From NCBI GenBank assembly GCA_934373455.1, contig CAKRON010000081.1, positions 1 to 11,037 of the forward strand: a DNA stretch of 11,037 nucleotides, given 5' to 3'. This document shows, one piece after another, positions 1-7,902 of the stretch. This DNA comes from an uncultured Marvinbryantia sp. (lineage in GTDB: Bacteria; Bacillota; Clostridia; Lachnospirales; Lachnospiraceae). Both the position numbers and the translations under genes were made by a program. The notes beneath the pieces are model-generated. The model ran no database searches. It worked only from the letters and a program-made list of their open reading frames with translations, and was not told the DNA's origin. How positions within the stretch are numbered: the first letter of the stretch is position 1; every line of letters begins with the position of its first letter.

Positions 1-31
1 GGTACATGGTGTAAATCGTATCTGTATTCAT
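1..31 (-). CDS. 5' end of an unidentified gene downstream of miaA (partial)
   Basis: An ATG at 31 opens a frame that stays open to the window edge and reads MNTDTIYTMY. A good Shine-Dalgarno (GAGGAG at 43-38, 6 bases before the ATG) lies in the 15-base gap after the miaA stop, so this is very probably a real gene in the same transcript. Ten residues are too few to identify it. From memory, a methionine gamma-lyase-like ('aluminium resistance') protein often follows miaA in Firmicutes. That is only a neighbourhood guess; the visible residues do not prove it. Confidence 0.6.
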   Translation of the reverse strand, partial: MNTDTIYTMY

Positions 32-46
32 AATTTTCTCCTCACT

Positions 47-991
47 TTACAGAATTTCTTTTTTCTGTAGTTGTTCTTCTATAAATTGTAAAATTCGGTC
101 ATCCTGATATCCAAAAGATTCTTTTGACAGCCAGATTACATCCCGCTCTCGTTTGAACCAGGTAATCTGACGTTTAGCAAAATGTCTGGTATCCCGTTTA
201 ATTCGGTATACAGCCTCATCCATAGAAATTTCTCCATCCAGATAATCCAGGATCTCTTTATATCCCAGTCCCTGCATAGACACCATATCTCTGGTATAAC
301 CTTTTTCTTTCAAGGCTTTTACTTCTTCGACCAGACCATCTTTCAACATGATATCAATTCTTTGATCAATTCTCTGATATAACTTACTTCTGTCATCATT
401 TAAGACAAAATATGCAAAATTATACGGCGATGATTTCTGGCGTTCCTGCTCATTATGTTCTGAAATCTTTTGTCCGGTCTCGTGATAAAATTCCAAAGCC
501 CGAATCACACGCTTTACATTATTTGCATGAATATCCTCTGCTGATTTCGGATCGACATCTGCTAATTTCTGATGAAGATAATCTGCCCCTTTTTCTTTTG
601 CCAGCTGTTCCAGTTCATGGCGATAGGCCGCATCACATTCATTTTCTGTAAAATCAATATCGTACAACAACGCCTGTATATAAAATCCTGTTCCGCCAAC
701 GATTACAGGGATATGACCACGCTCCCATATCTGCTTCAGATATTTTTTTGCCAGCTGTTGAAAACGGACAACGTGAAATTCCTCATCCGGCTGCAATTCA
801 TCAATGAGGAAATGGGGAACTCCCTGCATTTCTTCCGTTTTAATTTTTGCTGATCCGATATCCATTCCTTTATATACCTGCATGGAATCTGCGGAAATAA
901 TTTCTCCGCCGATATCTTTTGCCAGCTGAATGGATAGTGCTGTTTTTCCCACAGCTGTTGGTCCTGTTAAAATTACCAATGGTTTTTTCAT
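47..991 (-). CDS. miaA: tRNA dimethylallyltransferase MiaA
   Basis: MiaA transfers a dimethylallyl group from DMAPP to N6 of A37 in tRNAs reading UNN codons, giving i6A, the substrate of MiaB. At 314 residues it has normal family length. Visible motifs are the P-loop GPTAVGKT (10-17), DSMQVY (35-40, whose Asp is the family's general base), GGTGFY (99-104), the HANNVKRVIRALE segment (155-167), and KRQITWFKRERD near the C-terminus. The ATG at 991 is preceded by AAGGA (1002-998) with 6-base spacing, and that site overlaps the mutL stop codon. Only 9 bases separate the two genes, so co-transcription and probable translational coupling with mutL are expected. mutL-miaA adjacency is also seen in Escherichia coli. 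No motif is missing. Confidence 0.97.
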   Translation of the reverse strand: MKKPLVILTGPTAVGKTALSIQLAKDIGGEIISADSMQVYKGMDIGSAKIKTEEMQGVPHFLIDELQPDEEFHVVRFQQLAKKYLKQIWERGHIPVIVGGTGFYIQALLYDIDFTENECDAAYRHELEQLAKEKGADYLHQKLADVDPKSAEDIHANNVKRVIRALEFYHETGQKISEHNEQERQKSSPYNFAYFVLNDDRSKLYQRIDQRIDIMLKDGLVEEVKALKEKGYTRDMVSMQGLGYKEILDYLDGEISMDEAVYRIKRDTRHFAKRQITWFKRERDVIWLSKESFGYQDDRILQFIEEQLQKKEIL

Positions 992-1003
992 AGTATATCC
1001 TTA
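992..1003 (-). promoter_or_regulatory. mutL stop / miaA ribosome binding site overlap
   Basis: Read on the minus strand, this is TAAGGATATACT followed by the miaA ATG. The AAGGA Shine-Dalgarno uses two bases of the mutL stop codon. A ribosome finishing mutL would therefore sit on the miaA initiation site, which favours coupled translation. The base arrangement is read directly; the coupling is an inference. Confidence 0.6.
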
Positions 1004-2980
1004 CACAATTCGCTTGAATTTCTTTTCTATTTCATTCTTTGACATGGAAATGATGGTTGGCCGTCCATGTGGACAATGATACGGATTTTCCAACGTCATC
1101 AGTTCGTCAATCAGCGCATGTACCTCAGAAACTGAAAGTTTATGGTTGCCTTTCACTGCTGCCTTACAGGACATGGTGGCAACCCGGTCTTTGATGATAT
1201 CTACACTGGCACTGGCCGGCTGGCTGTCCAGTGCATCCAGCATTTCGATAAAAAGATCATCCTTGGCGATACCGAAGAGATTGTCCGGTACCGCACGCAA
1301 AGCATATTCCTTTCCTCCAAATTCTTCAATCTCGAATCCGATCTCTTTAAAATACTGCAGGTGTTTTTGCAGTGTTTCTGATTCCTGTATACTTAAAGTC
1401 AAGATAATCGGTGGATTTAAGATCTGTGAGGTATATTCACGTGTATCCATAGATTTCATAGTCTTCTCATATAATACTTTCTCATGCGCAGCGTGTTGAT
1501 CTATGATAAAGAGATTATCCCGAAATTCTATCAGCCAGTAAGTATCAAACAGCTGACCAATGATCCGATGTTCTTTTACATTTCCACGATCCAGCAGTTT
1601 TTCTGAGAAAAAGTCTGACTCTTTTACACTTCTTTTGGAAAGTTCCTCCATTTTCTGTGTAAGTGGATAGGATGTAGCTTCCGGCGTAGCTGGTACCACA
1701 GGTGTCTCTGTCTTTTGCAAAACTTCTTTTTTAGGCGGCTGAGGCTGAGGTGGCTGCCATGTCGGAGCCATATAGGATGATGTCACTTCCCGAATTCCTT
1801 TGGTGTCCTCATCACTTAATTTTCTTGTCACCGGAGCCGATGTCTGATGTGCAAGAAGATTTAGCTTTTCTTTCGATTGCTGCATAGCAGAAATTCTGCT
1901 TTTTTCAAATGGTTCCGGTATCTGCTCTTTTTTTTCTTCAGAATGTACTGTTTTTTCCTCTTTTCCCACACTGACCTGAACAATCATTTCTTTATGAGAA
2001 AGCGTATTTAAAACCGTCTGATACACATCCTGATATAATTTTTCATTTTCTGCAAATCGAAGTTCCATTTTTGTAGGATGCACATTAATGTCCAACATTT
2101 CAGTATCTATTTCAAAATGGAGTACGGTAAATGGATATTTATGCTTCATCATAAAAGACTGATACGCATCTTCTATGGCCTTTGAAATAATTTTACTTTT
2201 AATATACCGCCCATTTACAAAATAATTTTCAAAATTGCGATTTCCTCTGGAAATAACAGGCTTTCCGATAAAACCGGTAATATGCATTCCATTTTCGAAT
2301 GTCTGATCTACCTCCAGAAGATTGTGAGTAATATCTCTTCCGTAAATATTATAAATAATATCTTTCAAATGATGATTTCCCGATGTATGAAGCTTCACCT
2401 GTGATCCTGCAATAAATTTAAACGCTACTTCCGGATGCGACAGCGCCATACGTTCCATCAGTTCTGAGATATAACCGGTTTCGGTCTGAGGTGTTTTCAG
2501 GAATTTTTTTCTGGCTGGTGTATTATAAAAAATATTCCGAACCAAAAATGTTGTTCCGGAAGGCGCCCCAATCTCTTCTATCCCTTTTTCTTTGCCACCT
2601 TCAATCAGATAACGGACACCAGTCAGGCTCTCCGGTGTCTTACTGATCAGTTCCACCTGGCAGACAGCTGCAATACTGGAAAGTGCCTCTCCTCTGAACC
2701 CAAGAGAAGTGACATCCAGAAGATCTTCTGCTGTCCTTATCTTACTGGTAGCATGGCGTAAAAAAGCAGTTGGAATCTGCGCAGCATCAATGCCTGACCC
2801 ATTATCTGTAATACGGATAAAAGAAATACCTCCTTCTTTTATCTCTACCGTAACAGCAGTAGCTCCTGCATCAATTGCATTTTCCACCAGCTCTTTTACA
2901 ATAGAGGATGGCCGTTCAATGACCTCCCCCGCTGCAATTTTATCAATGGTCTGTTCATCTAATACGACAATTTTATTCAT
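1001..2980 (-). CDS. mutL: DNA mismatch repair protein MutL (endonuclease type)
   Basis: MutL is the ATP-driven mediator of mismatch repair, recruited by MutS. In bacteria without MutH it also nicks the new strand. The N-terminal GHKL ATPase shows ELVENAIDAGA (30-40, with E30 the likely catalytic glutamate and N34 for Mg), DNGSGI (59-64), the HATSKI segment (76-81) and GFRGEAL (94-100). A poorly conserved linker of about residues 340-475 contains a Pro/Gln patch. The C-terminal dimerisation/nuclease domain has DQHAAHEKVLYE (494-505), CKAAVK (605-610) and CPHGRP (636-641), the set that marks metal-dependent MutL endonucleases. QILNPP (519-524) sits where Bacillus MutL has its clamp-binding motif. 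The protein is 659 residues. The ATG at 2980 has AGGAAGG (2994-2988) 7 bases upstream, directly after the mutS stop. Confidence 0.97.
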   Translation of the reverse strand: MNKIVVLDEQTIDKIAAGEVIERPSSIVKELVENAIDAGATAVTVEIKEGGISFIRITDNGSGIDAAQIPTAFLRHATSKIRTAEDLLDVTSLGFRGEALSSIAAVCQVELISKTPESLTGVRYLIEGGKEKGIEEIGAPSGTTFLVRNIFYNTPARKKFLKTPQTETGYISELMERMALSHPEVAFKFIAGSQVKLHTSGNHHLKDIIYNIYGRDITHNLLEVDQTFENGMHITGFIGKPVISRGNRNFENYFVNGRYIKSKIISKAIEDAYQSFMMKHKYPFTVLHFEIDTEMLDINVHPTKMELRFAENEKLYQDVYQTVLNTLSHKEMIVQVSVGKEEKTVHSEEKKEQIPEPFEKSRISAMQQSKEKLNLLAHQTSAPVTRKLSDEDTKGIREVTSSYMAPTWQPPQPQPPKKEVLQKTETPVVPATPEATSYPLTQKMEELSKRSVKESDFFSEKLLDRGNVKEHRIIGQLFDTYWLIEFRDNLFIIDQHAAHEKVLYEKTMKSMDTREYTSQILNPPIILTLSIQESETLQKHLQYFKEIGFEIEEFGGKEYALRAVPDNLFGIAKDDLFIEMLDALDSQPASASVDIIKDRVATMSCKAAVKGNHKLSVSEVHALIDELMTLENPYHCPHGRPTIISMSKNEIEKKFKRIV

Positions 2981-2994
2981 GTATCAGCCTTCCT

Positions 2995-5658
2995 TTACCA
3001 TCTGTTTTTCAATCTGTTTTGTAATCGATTTAACACATTTAACGCTTCAATTGGCGTCAGCGTAGAAATTTCTATTTCCTTCAGTTCATTTAAGACATCT
3101 TCATCACTGACCGTATCCATTAAGGTCATCTGCTCCAGATCTACCTGATCGTACTTTGCTACTTTGGTTTTTATCCTTTTTTCCTGTGCAATCTCACTGA
3201 CACTCTCTGTAATATCCGCATCACTTAATTCCTGTACCAGCTCTTTTGCACGCTCAATCACACTGTCCGGCACTCCTGCCAGCTTTGCCACCTGGATACC
3301 GTAACTTTTATCCGCTCCACCTTTGACAATTTTACGCAGGAAAACAATATCGTCACCTTTCTCTTTTACCGCAATACAATAATTGTTCACGTTCGACAAT
3401 TTTCCTTCCAGCTCGGTCAGTTCATGATAATGCGTAGCAAATAACGTCTTTGCCCCCAATAATTTTGGATTACTGATATGTTCCACAACTGCCCATGCGA
3501 TACTGAGTCCATCAAAGGTGCTGGTTCCTCTTCCGATCTCATCAAGGATCAAAAGACTGTTTGATGTGGCATTACGCAAAATATTGGCAACTTCTGTCAT
3601 TTCCACCATAAAAGTACTCTGCCCGGATGCCAGGTCATCAGAGGCACCCACACGGGTAAAAATACGATCTACGATACCGATCTTTGCGCTGGAAGCAGGA
3701 ACAAAGGATCCAATCTGTGCCATGAGGACAATCAATGCTGTCTGACGCATATAGGTAGATTTACCTGCCATATTCGGTCCGGTAATAATCGAGATACGGT
3801 TTTTGCCATTATCCAGGAGTGTATCATTGGCAATAAACATATCATGATCGATCATCTTTTCTACTACCGGATGTCGTCCATCTTTGATTTGAATTAGACC
3901 TTTGTGATTCATCTTTGGGCAGACATAATTATTCCGCTCCGCCACAAGTGAAAGGGAGGCAAACACATCCAGAGCAGCTATTGCCCTGGCTGTGTTTTGT
4001 ATACGGACAATCTCTGCCCCAAGCTTATCTCTTACTTCACAGAACAGATTATATTCCAGAGCGACCAGCTTGTCTTCAGCTCCCAGAATCATGTCTTCCA
4101 GTTCTTTTAATTCCGGTGTGATATAACGTTCCGCATTTGTAAGAGTCTGTTTTCTGGTATAGCGCTCCGGTACCATGTCTTTATACGAATTGGTTACTTC
4201 CAGACAATAGCCGAATACCTTGCTGTATTTAATTCGAAGATTTTTAATGCCGGTAGCTTCCCTTTCTTTTGCCTCAAGCTGCGCAATCCAGGTTTTTCCT
4301 TCTGTCTTGGCATTTCGAAGACGGTCTACCTCTTCATGGAATCCGGTTTTTATCATATCGCCGTCTCTGACCGAAATTGGTGGTTCATCCATAATCGACT
4401 GCGCGATCAATTCATACAAATCCTGAAGCGGATCCAGATCTTCCTGTATTTCTTTTAACAGGTCTCCCTGAAAGTCATCCAAAAGGCATCGAATAGCCGG
4501 CAGCATTTCAAGAGAACTTTTGAACGCGATCAAATCTCGTGGATTCGCTGACTGATAGCTGATTTTGCTGATCAGACGTTCCAGATCATATACCGGATTC
4601 AGGTATTCTCGAATTTCTTCCCGCGCTATGGCATTTTGATTTAATTCTGCAATCGCTTTCTGTCGTTTTTCAATTTCTTCCAGGTCAATCAATGGCTGTT
4701 CGAGAAAGCTTCGAAGCATACGTGCGCCCATGGCCGTTTTTGTTTTATCCAGAACCCAAAGAAGGGAGCCTCGTTTCTGCTTTTCACGCAAAGTTTCACA
4801 CAATTCCAGATTTCGTCGGCTGGAGCTGTCAATCAACATATACTTACCTGTAATATACGGTGTCAGCTTTGTAAGATTGGAAATCGATGTTTTCTGTGTC
4901 TCGATCAGATACTGCAAAAGTGCACCTGCTGCTATCACACCACAGTCAAAATCATCCAGTCCAAGCCCAGACAAACTGACCGTATGAAAATGTTCCATCA
5001 ACGCTTTTTTACAAAGCTCGTCATCAAAATACCAACTATCCAGAGAATACACTGAGATACCAAGACGGCTTCTAAAATCCTCTACATCAATCCCACTGAC
5101 ATAAAAAGAATGATTGCATACAATCTCTGATGGCGCATATCTGGAAATTTCGTCATTCAGTTTCTTTGCCGTATCTACTTCTGTAACAAAATATACGCCA
5201 GTCGAAATATCAGCAACGGAAATGCCATATTTATCAGCAGTATATACAACGGACATCAGATAATTATTTTTTGTCTCATCCAAAGCTAAAGCATCCAGTG
5301 TCGTACCTGGGGTAACGATACGAATCACTTCTCTTTTTACAATGCCTTTTGCAGTCTTAGGATCTTCCACCTGCTCACAGATGGCTACTTTATATCCCTT
5401 GGACACCAGTTTATTTAAATAACCGTCCACAGCATGAAATGGAATCCCGCACATAGGCGCACGTTCTTCCAGCCCGCAATTCTTCCCAGTTAATGTAATT
5501 TCTAATTCTTTTGACGCAGTAAGCGCATCATCAAAGAACATTTCGTAAAAGTCACCCAACCGATAAAACAAGATGCAGTCCTTGTACTCTTCTTTTGTCT
5601 TTAAGTACTGCTGCATCATGGGCGTCATAGTATTTTTCGATTCTTTTGTATTATTCAT
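2995..5658 (-). CDS. mutS: DNA mismatch repair protein MutS
   Basis: MutS binds mispaired or looped DNA as a dimer, exchanges ADP for ATP, slides away and recruits MutL. It has 887 residues, a normal MutS1 length, and lacks the Smr nuclease domain of MutS2. The N-terminal mismatch-reading motif GDFYEMF (35-41) contains F37 and E39, which match the Phe-x-Glu that stacks on the mismatch. The connector, lever and clamp regions follow. The ABC-type ATPase has Walker A GPNMAGKS (627-634), the DLASGQSTFMVEM signature region, Walker B LLILDEIGRGTS near 700, and ATHYHEL near 740. QMTLM (843-847) is a candidate clamp-binding motif, followed by the usual C-terminal TPIEALNVLNRL helix. The ATG at 5658 has AAAGGA (5669-5664) at good spacing. 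The 51-base gap upstream is the largest in the window and shows no clear promoter. Confidence 0.98.
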   Translation of the reverse strand: MNNTKESKNTMTPMMQQYLKTKEEYKDCILFYRLGDFYEMFFDDALTASKELEITLTGKNCGLEERAPMCGIPFHAVDGYLNKLVSKGYKVAICEQVEDPKTAKGIVKREVIRIVTPGTTLDALALDETKNNYLMSVVYTADKYGISVADISTGVYFVTEVDTAKKLNDEISRYAPSEIVCNHSFYVSGIDVEDFRSRLGISVYSLDSWYFDDELCKKALMEHFHTVSLSGLGLDDFDCGVIAAGALLQYLIETQKTSISNLTKLTPYITGKYMLIDSSSRRNLELCETLREKQKRGSLLWVLDKTKTAMGARMLRSFLEQPLIDLEEIEKRQKAIAELNQNAIAREEIREYLNPVYDLERLISKISYQSANPRDLIAFKSSLEMLPAIRCLLDDFQGDLLKEIQEDLDPLQDLYELIAQSIMDEPPISVRDGDMIKTGFHEEVDRLRNAKTEGKTWIAQLEAKEREATGIKNLRIKYSKVFGYCLEVTNSYKDMVPERYTRKQTLTNAERYITPELKELEDMILGAEDKLVALEYNLFCEVRDKLGAEIVRIQNTARAIAALDVFASLSLVAERNNYVCPKMNHKGLIQIKDGRHPVVEKMIDHDMFIANDTLLDNGKNRISIITGPNMAGKSTYMRQTALIVLMAQIGSFVPASSAKIGIVDRIFTRVGASDDLASGQSTFMVEMTEVANILRNATSNSLLILDEIGRGTSTFDGLSIAWAVVEHISNPKLLGAKTLFATHYHELTELEGKLSNVNNYCIAVKEKGDDIVFLRKIVKGGADKSYGIQVAKLAGVPDSVIERAKELVQELSDADITESVSEIAQEKRIKTKVAKYDQVDLEQMTLMDTVSDEDVLNELKEIEISTLTPIEALNVLNRLQNRLKNRW

Positions 5659-5709
5659 GTTCGTCCTTTATCTAAAATTCTATCTGTTCCGTACGCTCAC
5701 AGATACCAT

Positions 5710-7662
5710 TTATCTCATCTCTCCCATATAATAGAACCCTTTACATTCAGCCAGATAGACATTTACGATCTTTCCAATCAGATCTTCAGATCCAGGGAAG
5801 TGCACCAGCAGATTATTGCTTAAACGTCCGGTTACAAGAGACGTATCGTGATCATTTACTTCTTCTACCAATACCGGAAGTGTCTGACCTGTCATACGTG
5901 CAGATTCTTCCCGGGAAATCTCCTGTACCTCTTTTAACAGACGATCAAAACGAGGTTTTACGATTTCTTCCGGTACCTGATTTTCCATCTTTGCGGCAGG
6001 CGTACCGGTTCGTTTGGAATAAATAAAAGTAAAAGCACTGTCATAACGCACTTTCCTTACAACATCCAAAGTTTCTTCAAAGTCTTCTTCTGTTTCTCCC
6101 GGAAATCCGACAATAATATCTGTTGTCAAAGAGATATCCGGTACTGCTGCTTTCAATTTCTGAACAAGTGCCAGATACTGTTCTTTATCATAGTGACGGT
6201 TCATGATCTTTAACAAACGGCTGCTTCCTGACTGGAGCGGCAAATGCATATGTTTGCAGATCTTTTTTGAATGAGCCATGACATCAATCAACTCATCTGA
6301 CAGATCTTTTGGATGAGAAGTCATAAAACGGATTCGTTCCAGACCTTCGATTTTTTCCACTTCCTGAAGAAGCTGTGCAAAAGTAATCGGTTGTTCCAGG
6401 TTTTTTCCATAAGAGTTCACATTCTGACCAAGCAGCATAACTTCTACTACACCATCGGCTACTAAACGTTCAATCTCCCGAATGATGTCCTTTGGTTCTC
6501 TGCTGCGTTCACGTCCTCTTACATAAGGCACAATACAGTAACTGCAGAAATTATTGCAGCCAAACATAATATTCACTCCGGATTTAAATGGATATTTTCG
6601 TTCCACCGGAAGATCTTCAACAATTTTTGTAGTATCTTTCCAGACATCAATGACCATTTTATCAGATGTCAAACGCTGATAAATTAACTCTGCAAATTTG
6701 TAAATATTATGTGTTCCAAAGATTAAATCTACGAAACGATAACTCTTTTTCAGTTTTTCTACAACTTCTTTTTCCTGCATCATACATCCGCACAAAGCAA
6801 TCAGCATATGTGAATGTTTTTTCTTTATCCCACCCAGAACGCCAAGACGTCCATATACTCGCAGATTCGCATTTTCTCTTACCGTACAGGTATTATAGAT
6901 CACAAAATCCGCATCTTCGCCTTCTACCAGCTGGTATCCGATTTTTTCCAAAATACCTGCCAGCTTTTCACTGTCTCTGGCGTTCATCTGGCATCCAAAT
7001 GTAATCGGAGATGCAGTAAGCGGGCGACCCAGCTCCTTTGAAAGTTCTGCAACTTTTTCTTTGCATTTTTCCATAAAATAATATTGGCGTTCCGGTTCTG
7101 TTTTTGGAATAATTTCGCCATATACAGCTGTTTCTGTTACCAGTAATTCCGGTGCAATATCAAATTCATCGGATGGGATCTGATCAAATACCTGGAAATC
7201 AAAAGCGATTGCCACACTGGTCATCCCAGGATGCGCTGCCAGAAAACGGTCATAAAATCCCTGTCCATATCCGCAGCGATGACGGTTTTTATCAAATCCT
7301 ACACCTGGGACAATTAAAAATGCATCTTCTTCTGTTGCCTCAATTTCAGTCGTTGGTTCCGGTATATCATAATAACCAGGTGCCAGGTCCTCATACGATG
7401 TAATATAATAATATTTCATAGTTCCAGGACCTGTCACTTTTGGTGCTGCAGTCTTTTTTCCCATTGCCCATGCCATTTCCAGCATCGGTCTTACAGAAAC
7501 CTCTCCCTTGCAGTCCATATAAACAAAAATAGTGTCGGCATTTTGAAATGCCGGCAGCTCAATAATTTTCTGATTAATCAGTTGACTTTTTTTCTCCAGT
7601 TCCTGTGGATCAGAAGTCTTTCTCAACTGAAAGACTTTTTTTCTAATTTCCTTTTTTTCCAT
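5710..7662 (-). CDS. miaB: Fused 5-formyltetrahydrofolate cyclo-ligase / tRNA ms2i6A37 methylthiotransferase MiaB
   Basis: One uninterrupted frame encodes two enzymes. Residue numbers here count from an in-frame GTG at 7683; subtract 7 for the preferred ATG at 7662, which gives 650 residues. Residues about 8-185 are 5-formyl-THF cyclo-ligase, which converts 5-formyl-THF plus ATP to 5,10-methenyl-THF. The evidence is a basic N-terminal helix (KKEIRKKVFQLRK), the VPGVGFD segment, GYGQGFYDRF (138-147), and an LVTE end motif. Residues about 195-657 are MiaB, the radical-SAM enzyme that adds methylthio to i6A37. It has the auxiliary cluster cysteines C231, C266 and C300, the radical-SAM motif CNNFCSYC (376-383), the LPLQSGS region (481-487) and a C-terminal TRAM domain (about 593-657). 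The ATG at 7662 has GGAG 6 bases upstream, inside the upstream gene, whose last 20 bases it overlaps. Both halves keep their key residues, so both are probably active. No strong ribosome binding site precedes an internal miaB start. Confidence 0.92.
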   Translation of the reverse strand: MEKKEIRKKVFQLRKTSDPQELEKKSQLINQKIIELPAFQNADTIFVYMDCKGEVSVRPMLEMAWAMGKKTAAPKVTGPGTMKYYYITSYEDLAPGYYDIPEPTTEIEATEEDAFLIVPGVGFDKNRHRCGYGQGFYDRFLAAHPGMTSVAIAFDFQVFDQIPSDEFDIAPELLVTETAVYGEIIPKTEPERQYYFMEKCKEKVAELSKELGRPLTASPITFGCQMNARDSEKLAGILEKIGYQLVEGEDADFVIYNTCTVRENANLRVYGRLGVLGGIKKKHSHMLIALCGCMMQEKEVVEKLKKSYRFVDLIFGTHNIYKFAELIYQRLTSDKMVIDVWKDTTKIVEDLPVERKYPFKSGVNIMFGCNNFCSYCIVPYVRGRERSREPKDIIREIERLVADGVVEVMLLGQNVNSYGKNLEQPITFAQLLQEVEKIEGLERIRFMTSHPKDLSDELIDVMAHSKKICKHMHLPLQSGSSRLLKIMNRHYDKEQYLALVQKLKAAVPDISLTTDIIVGFPGETEEDFEETLDVVRKVRYDSAFTFIYSKRTGTPAAKMENQVPEEIVKPRFDRLLKEVQEISREESARMTGQTLPVLVEEVNDHDTSLVTGRLSNNLLVHFPGSEDLIGKIVNVYLAECKGFYYMGEMR

Positions 7663-7879
7663 ATTTTGCTCCGTATTTTTCACCCAGATTTACGATGGTT
7701 CCATCTTTTTCTTTGATATCAATATTGTCCAGCTGAGATTTCAGGTTGGCACGAAATGCAGCAATATATTCTGCACGCAACACCTGCTGCTCCATCTTTT
7801 CCTCAGCAGTCAGTCCTTCTGCCTTTGCCTTATGTGCCAGTTCATTGATTCGTGCTATTTGTTTTTCTGAAACTCCCAT
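7643..7879 (-). CDS. DUF896 (YnzC-family) small protein
   Basis: This is a 78-residue, highly charged protein, mostly helical by composition. The N-terminal half, with the INELAHKAKAEGLTAEE and EYIAAFRANLKSQLDNI segments, matches the DUF896/YnzC family of small Firmicutes cytoplasmic proteins as I know it. In Bacillus subtilis ynzC lies in the SOS-induced yneA operon, but the molecular function of the family is not established, and nothing here ties this copy to SOS control. The ATG at 7879 has a perfect AGGAGG (7889-7884) 4 bases upstream. The gene follows proB after 23 bases, and its 3' end overlaps the next gene by 20 bases, so it is embedded in the transcript. The C-terminus is rich in Gly and Lys (GEKYGAKYGKKGN). 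Confidence 0.88.
   Translation of the reverse strand: MGVSEKQIARINELAHKAKAEGLTAEEKMEQQVLRAEYIAAFRANLKSQLDNIDIKEKDGTIVNLGEKYGAKYGKKGN
7660..7683 (-). promoter_or_regulatory. Start region of the cyclo-ligase/MiaB gene, inside the DUF896 gene
   Basis: There are two possible starts in the same frame. A GTG at 7683 has only a weak purine stretch upstream, whereas the ATG at 7662 has GGAG (7672-7669) with 6-base spacing. The ATG also places the cyclo-ligase N-terminal helix right at the protein start, as in the family. I therefore choose 7662. The site lies within the coding sequence of the upstream small gene, so translation of the two is probably coupled. Confidence 0.65.
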
Positions 7880-7902
7880 GTTTCCTCCTATTGTTCTGTC
7901 CT

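Noticed and set aside
597..930. Recurring TTTTGCCAGCTG stretches within miaA
   Set aside because: The copies at about 597, 749 and 917 each encode the same short QLAK-type helix sequence with the same codons. They are irregularly spaced and look like codon bias, not a repeat element.
1725..1765. Small GGCTGAGG-like repeats in the mutL linker
   Set aside because: They encode the Pro/Gln patch (QPPQPQPP) of the flexible linker, which varies widely in MutL proteins; there is no sign of an expandable tandem array.
2709..3065. Plus-strand frame of 118 codons opposite mutL and mutS, and similar frames elsewhere
   Set aside because: These are antisense shadows of well-supported genes. They have no ribosome binding site or recognisable domain and run across gene boundaries.
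5659..5709. Promoter or SOS box in the gap before mutS
   Set aside because: There are TAGAAT-like and TAGATA-like hexamers but no matching -35 element at proper spacing. Only a GAAC half-site is present, not the two arms of a Gram-positive LexA box. The short palindrome CGTACG (5690-5695) is too small to interpret.
7010..7074. Possible separate miaB start at the Met of the YYFMEK segment
   Set aside because: The bases before it (GGAACGCC then an AT-rich stretch) give no well-spaced Shine-Dalgarno, and the residues just upstream (EPERQYYF) belong to the usual MiaB N-terminal region, so an internal start would truncate MiaB.
7681..7683. GTG at 7683 as start of the fusion gene
   Set aside because: Its upstream sequence is a poor ribosome binding site, while the ATG seven codons later has GGAG at ideal spacing and fits the family's N-terminus.
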